Positions 1 through 7,480 of a stretch of DNA of 7,480 nucleotides are shown here, piece by piece. The translations under genes were made by a program, and so were the position numbers. How positions within the stretch are numbered: the first letter of the stretch is position 1; every line of letters starts with the position of its first letter. This DNA comes from Streptomyces speibonae (GTDB lineage: Bacteria > Actinomycetota > Actinomycetes > Streptomycetales > Streptomycetaceae): assembly GCA_000715605.1 (NCBI GenBank), contig KL568521.1, positions 9,160 to 16,639 of the forward strand, given 5' to 3'. Under the pieces are notes generated by a model. That model ran no database searches and was not told where the DNA came from. It saw nothing but the letters and a program-made list of their open reading frames with translations.

Positions 1-278
1 CCCCCCTGCCGGTTGCGTCCGCCCATCGGCATGGTGGCCTTCGTGGCCAGCACGATGTCGTCGCGGCGGCCGGCGATGGCCTTGCCGACCATCTCCTCCG
101 ACTGGCCCTCGCTGTACCAGTCCGCGGTGTCGATGAGGTTGACGCCGGCCTCCAGGGCCGCGTCGACGAGGGCCGTGGCCTCCTCCTGGGTGGTGTTGCC
201 GATGGCGCCGAAGTTCATCGCGCCGAGCGCGAGGGAGCTGACCTGGACGCCGGTCCGGCCGAGGGTGCGGTACTGCAT
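1..278 (-). CDS. Aldo/keto reductase, N-terminal part (runs off the left edge)
   Basis: This is the first 92 codons of an NADPH-dependent aldo/keto reductase, a cytosolic TIM-barrel oxidoreductase acting on carbonyl compounds. The substrate cannot be told from this part. The opening (MQYRTLGRTGVQVSSLALG) is the standard first beta strand and hairpin of the family. The motif IDTADWYS supplies the catalytic Asp50 and Tyr55, and LATK supplies the catalytic Lys80. The catalytic His lies beyond the window. The start is an ATG at 276-278 preceded by AGGAG at 286-290, 7 nt away. The gene is divergent from a TetR regulator. Its promoter is overlapped by an operator-like repeat, so it is very probably that regulator's target. 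The family call is firm; the subfamily is open. Confidence 0.93.
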   Translation of the reverse strand, partial: MQYRTLGRTGVQVSSLALGAMNFGAIGNTTQEEATALVDAALEAGVNLIDTADWYSEGQSEEMVGKAIAGRRDDIVLATKATMPMGGRNRQG

Positions 279-322
279 GACGTGTCTCCTCGTCATGGAA
301 GGGGAAGGGGAGGGGCAGGAAA

Positions 323-337
323 CGGAACAGTGTTCCG
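323..337. promoter_or_regulatory. TetR operator-like inverted repeat, copy 1
   Basis: CGGAACAGTGTTCCG has 7-bp arms around one central base. It is the exact reverse complement of copy 2 at 355-369. On the plus strand it is followed by TATGTC (339-344), a possible but imperfect -10 for the regulator gene. No good -35 is visible 17 bp upstream (CAGGAA at 316-321). This copy is the likely site of autoregulation by the TetR protein. Confidence 0.75.
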
Positions 338-348
338 GTATGTCGACG

Positions 349-377
349 ACGATACGGAACACTGTTCCGCTTCGCAA
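349..377 (-). promoter_or_regulatory. Promoter of the aldo/keto reductase
   Basis: On the minus strand TTGCGA (372-377) and TATCGT (349-354) are separated by exactly 17 bp, a good fit to the main vegetative sigma factor consensus TTGACA/TAnnnT. Transcription would start near 342 and leave a leader of about 65 nt before the reductase ATG. The 17-bp spacer is almost entirely filled by one copy of the 15-bp operator repeat, so a bound repressor would block RNA polymerase directly. The match is seen in the sequence; activity is inferred. Confidence 0.7.
355..369. promoter_or_regulatory. TetR operator-like inverted repeat, copy 2
   Basis: CGGAACACTGTTCCG has 7-bp arms around one central base and its centre is 32 bp from that of copy 1, about three helical turns. 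It sits inside the spacer of the minus-strand reductase promoter (TTGCGA at 372-377, TATCGT at 349-354). Operators of this size and symmetry between divergent genes are typical of TetR-family repressors. Confidence 0.78.
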
Positions 378-443
378 GCCCGGGGTGGGCGCGGGCCCGC
401 GTGAGACCATGCGGGTGCGCACGAGAGGTGGAGGGACGACGCG

Positions 444-1034
444 GTGAACCAGAGCGACGAGGACAACGGGCCCGCCGCCCCGTCACGGCGGAAGGACGCC
501 CGGCGCAACAAGGAGACGCTGCTCGAGGCGGCCGCCGAGGCGTTCGTCGCGTCCGGCGTGGACGCACCGGTGCGCGAGATCGCCTCCCGGGCCGGGGTCG
601 GTCTCGGCACCCTCTACCGCCACTTCCCGACCCGGGCGGACCTGATCATCGCCGTCTACCGGCACCAGGTGGAGGCCTGCGCCGAGGCCGGCCCGGCCCT
701 CCTGGCCGACGCCGCGACCCCGCACGCCGCCCTGCGGCAGTGGATCGACCTGTTCGTCGACTTCCTGGTCACCAAGCACGGCCTCGCCGCCGTCCTGCGC
801 TCCGACCAGTCCGGCTTCGAGGCGCTGCACACGTACTTCCTCGACCGCCTCGTGCCCGTCTGCGCCGAACTCCTCGACTCCGCGATCACCGCCGGCGAGA
901 TCCGCGCCGACATCGACGCCCTCACCCTCATGCGGGGCGTCGGCAACCTGTGCATCGGCGCGGAGAGCGACCCCGACTACGACGCCCGCCGCCTGGCCGG
1001 CATCCTCGTCGACGGCCTGCGCGCCCCACGCTGA
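444..1034 (+). CDS. TetR/AcrR-family transcriptional repressor
   Basis: This 196-residue protein is of normal TetR length. After a polar N-terminal tail (1-20), residues about 22-67 form the TetR DNA-binding domain. Its helix-turn-helix is around 42-61 and ends in the hallmark GTLYRHFPTRADL. The remaining all-helical part is the ligand-binding and dimerisation domain, and its pattern resembles the SbtR-like C-terminal group; that subgroup is a recollection only. The start is GTG at 444, preceded by a purine-rich AGGTGGAGGGA (426-436). The gene is divergent from the aldo/keto reductase and shares with it an intergenic region with two identical operators. It therefore most likely represses both itself and the reductase until a small molecule releases it. 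The ligand is unknown. It ends 13 bp before the end of the convergent broken membrane-protein gene. Confidence 0.92.
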   Translation: MNQSDEDNGPAAPSRRKDARRNKETLLEAAAEAFVASGVDAPVREIASRAGVGLGTLYRHFPTRADLIIAVYRHQVEACAEAGPALLADAATPHAALRQWIDLFVDFLVTKHGLAAVLRSDQSGFEALHTYFLDRLVPVCAELLDSAITAGEIRADIDALTLMRGVGNLCIGAESDPDYDARRLAGILVDGLRAPR

Positions 1035-1047
1035 CGACCGGCCGGGG

Positions 1048-1416
1048 TCAGGAGACGGCCGTGCGGCTGTGGACGCCGATGTCGTCCACCCGCACGGCGT
1101 ACCGCCCATGGCTCCGCGCCCACCGGTCCAGCGCGGACACGCGGCGACGCAGCCGCCACTCGAGGAAGAGGGACCCCAGCAGCCCCCCCCTGAACGGCAC
1201 CGGCGCCAGGATCGCGAGCCCTCGCAGCGGCCACGGCAGGGCGACGGCGCCGGCCAGGAGCAGGCTCACCCCGAGGAGGACGGGGGCGCGCCGGGCCGTA
1301 CGGGGACCCGCCCGACGCGACCGCGCGCACAACACCTCGGCCAGCTCGGTCCGGGTCGCCCGGAACTCCAGCTCGACCGCCTACACCGGGACGTCCCGTT
1401 CAGCGTCGGCGGCCAT
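1048..1416 (-). pseudogene. YcxB-like membrane protein remnant: in-frame TAG and missing C-terminal half
   Basis: Reading from ATG at 1414-1416 gives 11 codons (MAADAERDVPV), then TAG at 1381-1383. The same frame then stays open for 110 codons to TGA at 1048-1050. The part after the TAG (AVELEFRATRTELAEVL, an arginine-rich stretch, two hydrophobic segments, then GRYAVRVDDIGVHS) resembles the N-terminal half of small YcxB-like membrane proteins of Streptomyces. In these a short acidic N-terminus leads to VELEFRAT, followed by two membrane helices and a VDDxGV strand. The family's cytoplasmic C-terminal domain is absent: the frame stops just after VHSRTAVS, 13 bp from the convergent TetR gene. 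GGGAG precedes the ATG by 9 nt. One base change (for example GAG to TAG) would explain the first break; a deletion would explain the second. Alternatively a shorter 95-residue product could start at GTG 1333-1335, though no clear ribosome site precedes it. The decay is visible; the family name is my recognition. Confidence 0.62.
1372..1389. repeat. Imperfect 18-nt direct repeat, copy 1
   Basis: ctcgac-N3-ctacaccgg on the plus strand is matched at 15 of 18 positions by 1433-1450. This copy contains the premature TAG (plus strand cta, 1381-1383) of the membrane-protein remnant. The sequence between the two copies is not repeated, so it is not a simple tandem duplication. Confidence 0.45.
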
Positions 1417-1432
1417 CAGCGACGGCTCCCGT

Positions 1433-1450
1433 CTCGACGCACTACACCGG
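1433..1450. repeat. Imperfect 18-nt direct repeat, copy 2
   Basis: ctcgac-N3-ctacaccgg again, 61 nt from copy 1 and just upstream of the start codon of the membrane-protein remnant. It may be chance in GC-rich DNA or a mark of past rearrangement. Confidence 0.45.
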
Positions 1451-1498
1451 ACCCGTCGACGGTGATCCGCCACTCCCCCCGGGTCCTGTGAAGCCGCT

Positions 1499-1537
1499 GC
1501 TGGTTCCCGTACCGCCGCCCTGGGCGCCAGAACCAGC
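1499..1537. other. Hairpin-forming inverted repeat in the debris region
   Basis: The arms gctggttc (1499-1506) and gaaccagc (1530-1537) pair perfectly over 8 bp, and the 23-nt loop can fold further (cgcc with ggcg). No T-run follows on either strand, so it is a weak terminator candidate at best. Confidence 0.4.
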
Positions 1538-1656
1538 GCGGGACCCCCAGTCCGAAGGGAACCGCCTTCCGGCGTGACGCGGACCGACCTGGCCCGGCCT
1601 GAACTGGTGGTCATCTGCTTGAAACCGGTGAAGATATTCTCCTTGATCCACTTTCC

Positions 1657-1725
1657 GCCCTGAGCCCGGCCTTCGGCTCTAAGCCGCTGGGCCGTCTGTG
1701 ACTGGAACAGGGAAAGGTCCATCAG
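1657..1725 (-). pseudogene. Fragment of a second Rpn-like gene copy (23 codons)
   Basis: Read on the minus strand this gives LMDLSLFQSQTAQ-RLRAEGRAQG. It matches LMAVDLSFFQSQTAQ-QLRAEGHAEG inside the intact upstream Rpn-like gene (1905-1979), with two codons missing and scattered, mostly synonymous changes. It begins exactly at the end of that gene: the gene's TGA (1722-1724) and the fragment's ATG (1720-1722) overlap as TGATG. After the glycine the similarity stops and the AT-richer debris begins. It is the remnant of a tandem duplicate or of a recombination between paralogues, with substantial divergence at synonymous sites. It is not a functional gene. Confidence 0.72.
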
Positions 1726-2618
1726 CCCTGGGCCCTGGCCTGTCCATCGGCCGCGAAGACCTCCGCCATCGACTCGGCCGTCAGAGCCCTTCTGAACCAG
1801 AGGCCCAGCACATCGGGATCACCACAACCGACAATGCGCTCCCGGTCCCGATCCGAAACCTCGACACCCCGATGCCCCAACAGAAGGAGAAGGTCCTCCG
1901 CCCGGCCCTCCGCATGGCCCTCCGCGCGGAGCTGCTGGGCGGTCTGGGACTGGAAGAACGAGAGGTCGACGGCCATGAGGTGCCTCCAGAGATCCGCGGC
2001 CGGCGTCTTGCCGAGGCCTTGTTCCGTGAGTTCGATGAAGACTGCGGTGTTCTCGTCGTCGGCCGACAGGCCCTTGAGTGCCTTTGCCAGTGCGGCCAGT
2101 ATCGCATCGGCCTCCGGATCCCGTCTGTGCAACGCCGCCGACAGAACCGTGAGCGGGATGTCGCGGGCTGCCTCGACGGGGCTGTCGATCACCGGGACGT
2201 CGTCGGGCCCCAGGACCAGGGGGCACAGGCTGAGCGAGGGCCACTGCGGTGGGCCGATGTCGAACTGCCGTGCCGCCCACGCGGCCGTACCCCGGTCGGG
2301 GCAGACGACGAGGAGAACCGGCGGGATGCCGTACTTGGCGTACACGTACGAGAGGTAATACGCCCAGCTCGCAGGCTTGCGCGGTTCCGGCTTGCTCTGT
2401 GACTCGACCGCCAGGAGGAAACTGCCGTCCTCGGTGTCCATTTTCAGCAGGGTGTCCACCCTGCGCTCCAGCAGCCGGGTCTCCGTGAGGTCGGTGGAGA
2501 GCACGGCGGAGGAGAGGGGTGGGGGAAACGCGGCGCCGAGAGGTCTGGCGACGCGGGCGAAGAGGTCCGGGACCTCCTGGAAGATCCGATGCAGGGCCTC
2601 ATGGGATGAGCTGACCAT
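1722..2618 (-). CDS. Rpn-like PD-(D/E)XK nuclease-family protein
   Basis: This 298-residue protein belongs to a large, mostly uncharacterised Streptomyces family related to the Rpn (recombination-promoting nuclease / transposase-like) PD-(D/E)XK group. After a helical N-terminus (SSSHEALHRIFQEVPDLF), the core motifs are ERRVD with Asp55, then FLLAVESQSK with Glu72-x-Gln74. This is the E-x-Q variant of the E-x-K active site seen in Rpn relatives. A conserved W-x2-YL-x2-Y segment follows at 85-91, then a hydrophobic strand near 98-107. The C-terminal half is helical and acidic. Cleavage activity is inferred, not shown. The start is ATG at 2616-2618, chosen because family members begin M-V-S/T-S-x-HEA; an in-frame start at 2714 would add 32 unlikely residues. 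No Shine-Dalgarno precedes either, so translation may be weak or leaderless. It lies just downstream of the tuf terminator, so it probably has its own control. A fragment of a second copy abuts its stop codon. Confidence 0.8.
   Translation of the reverse strand: MVSSSHEALHRIFQEVPDLFARVARPLGAAFPPPLSSAVLSTDLTETRLLERRVDTLLKMDTEDGSFLLAVESQSKPEPRKPASWAYYLSYVYAKYGIPPVLLVVCPDRGTAAWAARQFDIGPPQWPSLSLCPLVLGPDDVPVIDSPVEAARDIPLTVLSAALHRRDPEADAILAALAKALKGLSADDENTAVFIELTEQGLGKTPAADLWRHLMAVDLSFFQSQTAQQLRAEGHAEGRAEDLLLLLGHRGVEVSDRDRERIVGCGDPDVLGLWFRRALTAESMAEVFAADGQARAQG
1905..1979 (-). repeat. Segment of the Rpn-like gene duplicated at 1657-1725
   Basis: This is the 25-codon stretch inside the intact gene (about residues 214-238) that is the counterpart of the downstream fragment. 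It links the DNA-cleavage-like domain to the C-terminal helical tail, a region of the family often rich in charged AEGxAEG-like repeats. Confidence 0.65.
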
Positions 2619-2687
2619 GAGGCGAACGTAGGGGCGGCTTGGCATACGACATGCGCATATGCGGTGCTCTTCGCGCGATCGAGTGAA

Positions 2688-2710
2688 GGCGTCAACGTCG
2701 CATTGACGCC
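2688..2710. promoter_or_regulatory. 23-bp operator-like inverted repeat upstream of the Rpn-like gene
   Basis: The arms GGCGTCAA (2688-2695) and TTGACGCC (2703-2710) are perfectly complementary and separated by 7 nt (CGTCGCA). Each arm contains a TTGACG hexamer resembling a -35, on the minus strand at 2690-2695. No matching -10 is found 16-19 bp further on, so I do not call a promoter. The symmetry suggests a dimeric regulator site, or a small RNA hairpin, between the tuf terminator and the Rpn-like gene. Confidence 0.5.
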
Positions 2711-2731
2711 GCACAGCACTGAACAGGCGAA

Positions 2732-2763
2732 AGGGCCCGCACGACCGAAGTCGTGCGGGCCCT
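2732..2763 (-). terminator. Rho-independent terminator of the str operon, downstream of tuf
   Basis: A perfect 14-bp stem (2732-2745 with 2750-2763) closes a 4-nt loop that reads TTCG on the minus strand, the very stable UUCG tetraloop. On the minus strand the stem is followed by a short TTTCGCC tract. It lies 43 nt beyond the tuf stop codon. Strong GC stems with a weak U-tract are usual for Streptomyces. Confidence 0.9.
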
Positions 2764-2806
2764 CTCCGGTGCTCGCGGCGGGAGCTACCAGGTCAGATCA
2801 GCAAGC

Positions 2807-4000
<1,194 letters not shown>

Positions 4001-4068
4001 TGGGGTCCTCCTGTGGAGTGGTTCTGTACGCCTTACTTCATCGGCGCCAGGTGATCTTTGCTGGGAAA

Positions 4069-4110
4069 CCCGGGCCCGGGGCATTCCGCCGGGTTGGCGA
4101 CGGAATGCCC
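4069..4110 (-). promoter_or_regulatory. Hairpin and palindrome in the tuf leader (possible attenuator)
   Basis: A perfect 10-bp stem pairs 4079-4088 (gggcattccg) with 4101-4110 (cggaatgccc) around a 12-nt loop. On the minus strand the stem runs straight into the 12-bp palindrome CCCGGGCCCGGG (4069-4080) and then TTTCCC. Such a structure between fusA and tuf could slow or partly terminate read-through from fusA, or protect the 5' end of a processed tuf mRNA. It lies about 70 nt before the tuf start. Confidence 0.5.
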
Positions 4111-4130
4111 GCTTGCAGGCTCCGGGGTCA

Positions 4131-4160
4131 AGCCTAAAGCGTGAGAACGGAGTCCGTTAA
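4131..4160 (-). promoter_or_regulatory. Possible tuf promoter in the fusA-tuf spacer
   Basis: On the minus strand TTAACG (4155-4160) and TAGGCT (4131-4136) are 18 bp apart and fit the vegetative consensus moderately. A separate tuf1 promoter between fus and tuf1 has been reported in Streptomyces, which makes a promoter in this spacer plausible. Another TTGACC hexamer at 4126-4131 has no good -10 partner. The exact site is a guess. Confidence 0.35.
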
Positions 4161-4169
4161 ACGGAGTCC
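4147..4169. repeat. 9-bp direct repeat right after the fusA stop
   Basis: ACGGAGTCC occurs at 4147-4155 and at 4161-4169, separated by 5 nt, and begins one base beyond the fusA stop codon. The junction also forms a small palindrome, CCGTT-A-AACGG (4154-4164). It overlaps the -35 of the candidate tuf promoter, so it could be a regulator site. Confidence 0.45.
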
Positions 4170-4170
4170 C

Positions 4171-6297
<2,127 letters not shown>

Positions 6298-6336
6298 AAG
6301 GCTTCAGTCTTCTCTCGGTCTCGATGTGGACTGCGA

Positions 6337-6807
6337 CTACCAGCGGTAGTGCGCGAAGGCCTTGTTGGACTCGGCCATCTTGTGCGTGTCCTCGCGCTTC
6401 TTCACAGCGGCACCGAGGCCGTTGCTGGCGTCGAGGAGCTCGTTGAGCAGACGCTCGGTCATGGTCTTCTCGCGACGGGCGCGGGAGTAGCCGACCAGCC
6501 AGCGCAGCGCCAGGGTGTTGGCACGGCCGGGCTTGACCTCGACCGGGACCTGGTAGGTGGCGCCACCGACACGGCGGGACTTGACCTCGAGGGTCGGCTT
6601 GATGTTCTCGAGAGCGCGCTTCAGCGTGATGACCGGGTCGTTGCCGGTCTTCTCGCGCAGGCCCTCCATGGCGCCGTAGACGATGCGCTCGGCGGTGGAG
6701 CGCTTGCCGTTCAGCAGCACCTTGTTGATGAGGGAGGTCACCAGAGGAGAACCGTAGACCGGGTCGATGATGACCGGGCGCTTCGGGGCGGGGCCCTTAC
6801 GAGGCAT
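6337..6807 (-). CDS. rpsG: 30S ribosomal protein S7
   Basis: S7 (156 residues, full length) binds the 3' major domain of 16S rRNA, starts assembly of the 30S head and lines the tRNA exit site. The sequence is canonical: a basic N-terminus ([12 protein letters not shown]), the [18 protein letters not shown] helix region, the [11 protein letters not shown] hairpin that contacts E-site tRNA, and the C-terminal [14 protein letters not shown]. The ATG at 6805-6807 is only 2 nt after the rpsL stop (TAAGAATG). Its Shine-Dalgarno AAGGAG lies inside the last codons of rpsL, so the two are very likely translationally coupled. In E. coli S7 represses its own operon by binding a roughly 100-nt rpsL-rpsG spacer; no such spacer exists here. 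Confidence 0.99.
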   Translation of the reverse strand: MPRKGPAPKRPVIIDPVYGSPLVTSLINKVLLNGKRSTAERIVYGAMEGLREKTGNDPVITLKRALENIKPTLEVKSRRVGGATYQVPVEVKPGRANTLALRWLVGYSRARREKTMTERLLNELLDASNGLGAAVKKREDTHKMAESNKAFAHYRW

Positions 6808-6809
6808 TC

Positions 6810-7181
6810 TTACTTCTCCTTCTTGGCGCCGTAACGGCTGCGAGCCTGCTTGCGGTTCTTGACACCCTGGGTGTCGAGCGAGCCGCGGATGATCTTGTAG
6901 CGAACACCCGGCAGGTCCTTCACACGGCCGCCGCGCACGAGCACGATGGAGTGCTCCTGCAGGTTGTGTCCCTCACCCGGAATGTAGGCGGTGACCTCGA
7001 TCCCGCTGGTCAGACGCACACGCGCGACCTTACGCAGGGCCGAGTTCGGCTTCTTCGGGGTGGTCGTGAACACACGCGTGCAGACGCCGCGACGCTGAGG
7101 GGAACCCTCGAGTGCGGGCGTCTTGTTCTTCTCGACCTTGTCCTGCCGGCCCTTGCGGACCAGCTGCTGGATCGTAGGCAC
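6810..7181 (-). CDS. rpsL: 30S ribosomal protein S12
   Basis: S12 (123 residues, full length) sits at the decoding centre of the 30S subunit and controls accuracy. The N-terminus [12 protein letters not shown], the loop [13 protein letters not shown] and the segment [17 protein letters not shown] are diagnostic. Lys43 and Lys88, where substitutions commonly give streptomycin resistance or dependence, are both wild type, as is Pro91. The start is GTG at 7179-7181 with GGAG 5 nt upstream (7187-7190). The frame is open further upstream, but that part lacks family similarity and would reach past the promoter. It is the first gene of the str operon, which here is TAA-terminated and almost fused to rpsG. 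Confidence 0.99.
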   Translation of the reverse strand: MPTIQQLVRKGRQDKVEKNKTPALEGSPQRRGVCTRVFTTTPKKPNSALRKVARVRLTSGIEVTAYIPGEGHNLQEHSIVLVRGGRVKDLPGVRYKIIRGSLDTQGVKNRKQARSRYGAKKEK

Positions 7182-7372
7182 TACTTCTCCGGTTTCTGTG
7201 TGCCGATGGGTACAGCTAACCTGGAACAACGCCGACCCACGCGGTCGGGTGTGTCGAATCCGGCGGACTCCCACCGCAAGGCAGAAGGGGGCGCTGAATT
7301 GCGGTGGCCGTTTCACAGCCTCCGGTGCGGTGTGATGGCACGCACGAAGGCCAGGGCACACCCCAGGCACAA
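7182..7372 (-). promoter_or_regulatory. Long structured 5' leader of rpsL
   Basis: Between the predicted transcription start and rpsL lie about 190 nt with no supported gene. It contains a perfect 9-bp inverted repeat (ccaccgcaa 7271-7279, ttgcggtgg 7299-7307, 19-nt loop). A 6-bp stem with a 5-nt loop also lies nearer rpsL (ccgacc 7232-7237, ggtcgg 7243-7248). There is no U-run, so neither is an obvious terminator. As the rpsL-rpsG junction has no room for a regulatory site, this leader is the natural place to look for ribosomal-protein feedback control. That role is inference. Confidence 0.5.
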
Positions 7373-7378
7373 GGTCTG

Positions 7379-7407
7379 AGCGTACCCAGCTCACGGACTC
7401 CGGTCAA
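7379..7407 (-). promoter_or_regulatory. Main promoter of the str operon (rpsL promoter)
   Basis: TTGACC (7402-7407) and TACGCT (7379-7384) on the minus strand are exactly 17 bp apart, a strong match to the vegetative HrdB-type consensus. An AT-rich patch (ATTTGTTT) lies just upstream of the -35, in the position of an UP-like element. The start point would be near 7372, giving a leader of about 190 nt before rpsL. It is the only convincing promoter upstream of the operon in the window. Confidence 0.85.
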
Positions 7408-7480
7408 AACAAATGGAGCGCGGCCCGACACGCCGGACTTCTCCTGTTTCGCCCAGCGGGTTCTCCGCATCCCTCCGTAC
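7408..7480. other. Upstream edge of the window, no gene recognised
   Basis: The last 73 bases lie upstream of the rpsL promoter. No end of a neighbouring gene, terminator or RNA is recognisable. Confidence 0.4.

Larger units (their letters stand above)
1417..1656. other. Non-coding debris between two broken genes
   Basis: I see no convincing gene here on either strand. The minus strand happens to be open, but the peptide has no family look and codon use unlike the neighbours. From about 1608 to 1654 the G+C is near 43 percent by hand count (20 of 47), far below the surroundings. The stretch also holds one arm of an 18-nt imperfect direct repeat and a hairpin. It looks like the scar of deletions or of a lost mobile or duplicated segment. 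Confidence 0.55.

Noticed and set aside
323..369. Resemblance of GGAACA/TGTTCC half sites to steroid-receptor elements
   Set aside because: The spacing is wrong, such receptors do not exist in bacteria, and a TetR operator explains the symmetry.
1036..1049. gacc-ggccgg-ggtc symmetry between the convergent TetR gene and the membrane-protein remnant
   Set aside because: The stem is very short with almost no loop and no T-run, so it is not supportable as a terminator.
401..1465. Long plus-strand frame overlapping the TetR gene
   Set aside because: It is an arginine/proline-rich out-of-frame translation. The TetR frame has a clear domain and start.
1381..1722. 113-codon minus-strand ORF starting at the TGATG overlap
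   Set aside because: It joins the Rpn-like fragment, unrecognisable debris and the first codons of the YcxB-like remnant by chance of frame. It does not look like one protein.
2642..2662. Palindromic patch gcata ... tatgc with ATGCGCAT upstream of the Rpn-like gene
   Set aside because: The arms are short (5 bp) and no -10/-35 pair fits; likely chance.
4001..4084. N-terminal extension of tuf
   Set aside because: The extra 28 residues have no counterpart in EF-Tu, and AGGAGG fits the GTG at 3998-4000 exactly.
7182..7394. N-terminal extension of rpsL
   Set aside because: The frame is open, but S12 starts at MPTIQQL with a good ribosome site, and the extension would begin upstream of the predicted transcription start.
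7216..7470. Small minus-strand ORF across the rpsL promoter
   Set aside because: It covers the -35/-10 and part of the leader, and has no family resemblance.

Overview
The window is a high-GC actinobacterial chromosome segment, almost certainly from Streptomyces or a close relative. This rests on strong G/C at third codon positions, GTG starts on rpsL and tuf, Streptomyces-like EF-Tu, EF-G, S7 and S12 sequences, and typical Streptomyces accessory families next to them. No search was run, so all family names come from recognising motifs.

Right half (about 2730-7410, all on the minus strand): the str operon, in the order rpsL - rpsG - fusA - tuf. A well-formed promoter (TTGACC, 17 bp, TACGCT) lies about 200 nt upstream of rpsL and is followed by a long untranslated leader with inverted repeats. 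rpsL and rpsG are only 2 nt apart. rpsG and fusA are 39 nt apart. fusA and tuf are separated by a 170-nt spacer containing a strong hairpin, a 12-bp palindrome and a possible tuf promoter. The operon ends in a 14-bp stem terminator with a UUCG loop. Together these genes make two small-subunit proteins (S12, S7) and the two main elongation GTPases (EF-G, EF-Tu). All four look intact and canonical.

Middle (about 1417-2731): an Rpn-like PD-(D/E)XK nuclease-family gene on the minus strand, with a 23-bp operator-like inverted repeat upstream. Directly abutting its stop codon is a 23-codon fragment homologous to part of the same gene, the scar of a lost tandem copy. Beyond it lies about 240 bp of non-coding, locally AT-richer debris.

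Left (1-1416): a minus-strand remnant of a small two-helix membrane protein (YcxB-like), broken by an in-frame TAG and missing its C-terminal half, ends 13 bp from a convergent plus-strand TetR regulator. The TetR gene is divergent from an aldo/keto reductase that runs off the left edge. Their shared intergenic region holds two copies of a 15-bp operator, one lying exactly between the -35 and -10 of the reductase promoter. This is a self-contained regulator/target pair.

I see no CRISPR array, tRNA, rRNA, complete transposon or clearly new multi-gene system. The most interesting material is the decayed junction between the Rpn-like gene and the YcxB-like remnant, the mirrored TetR operators, and the non-coding structures of the str operon.
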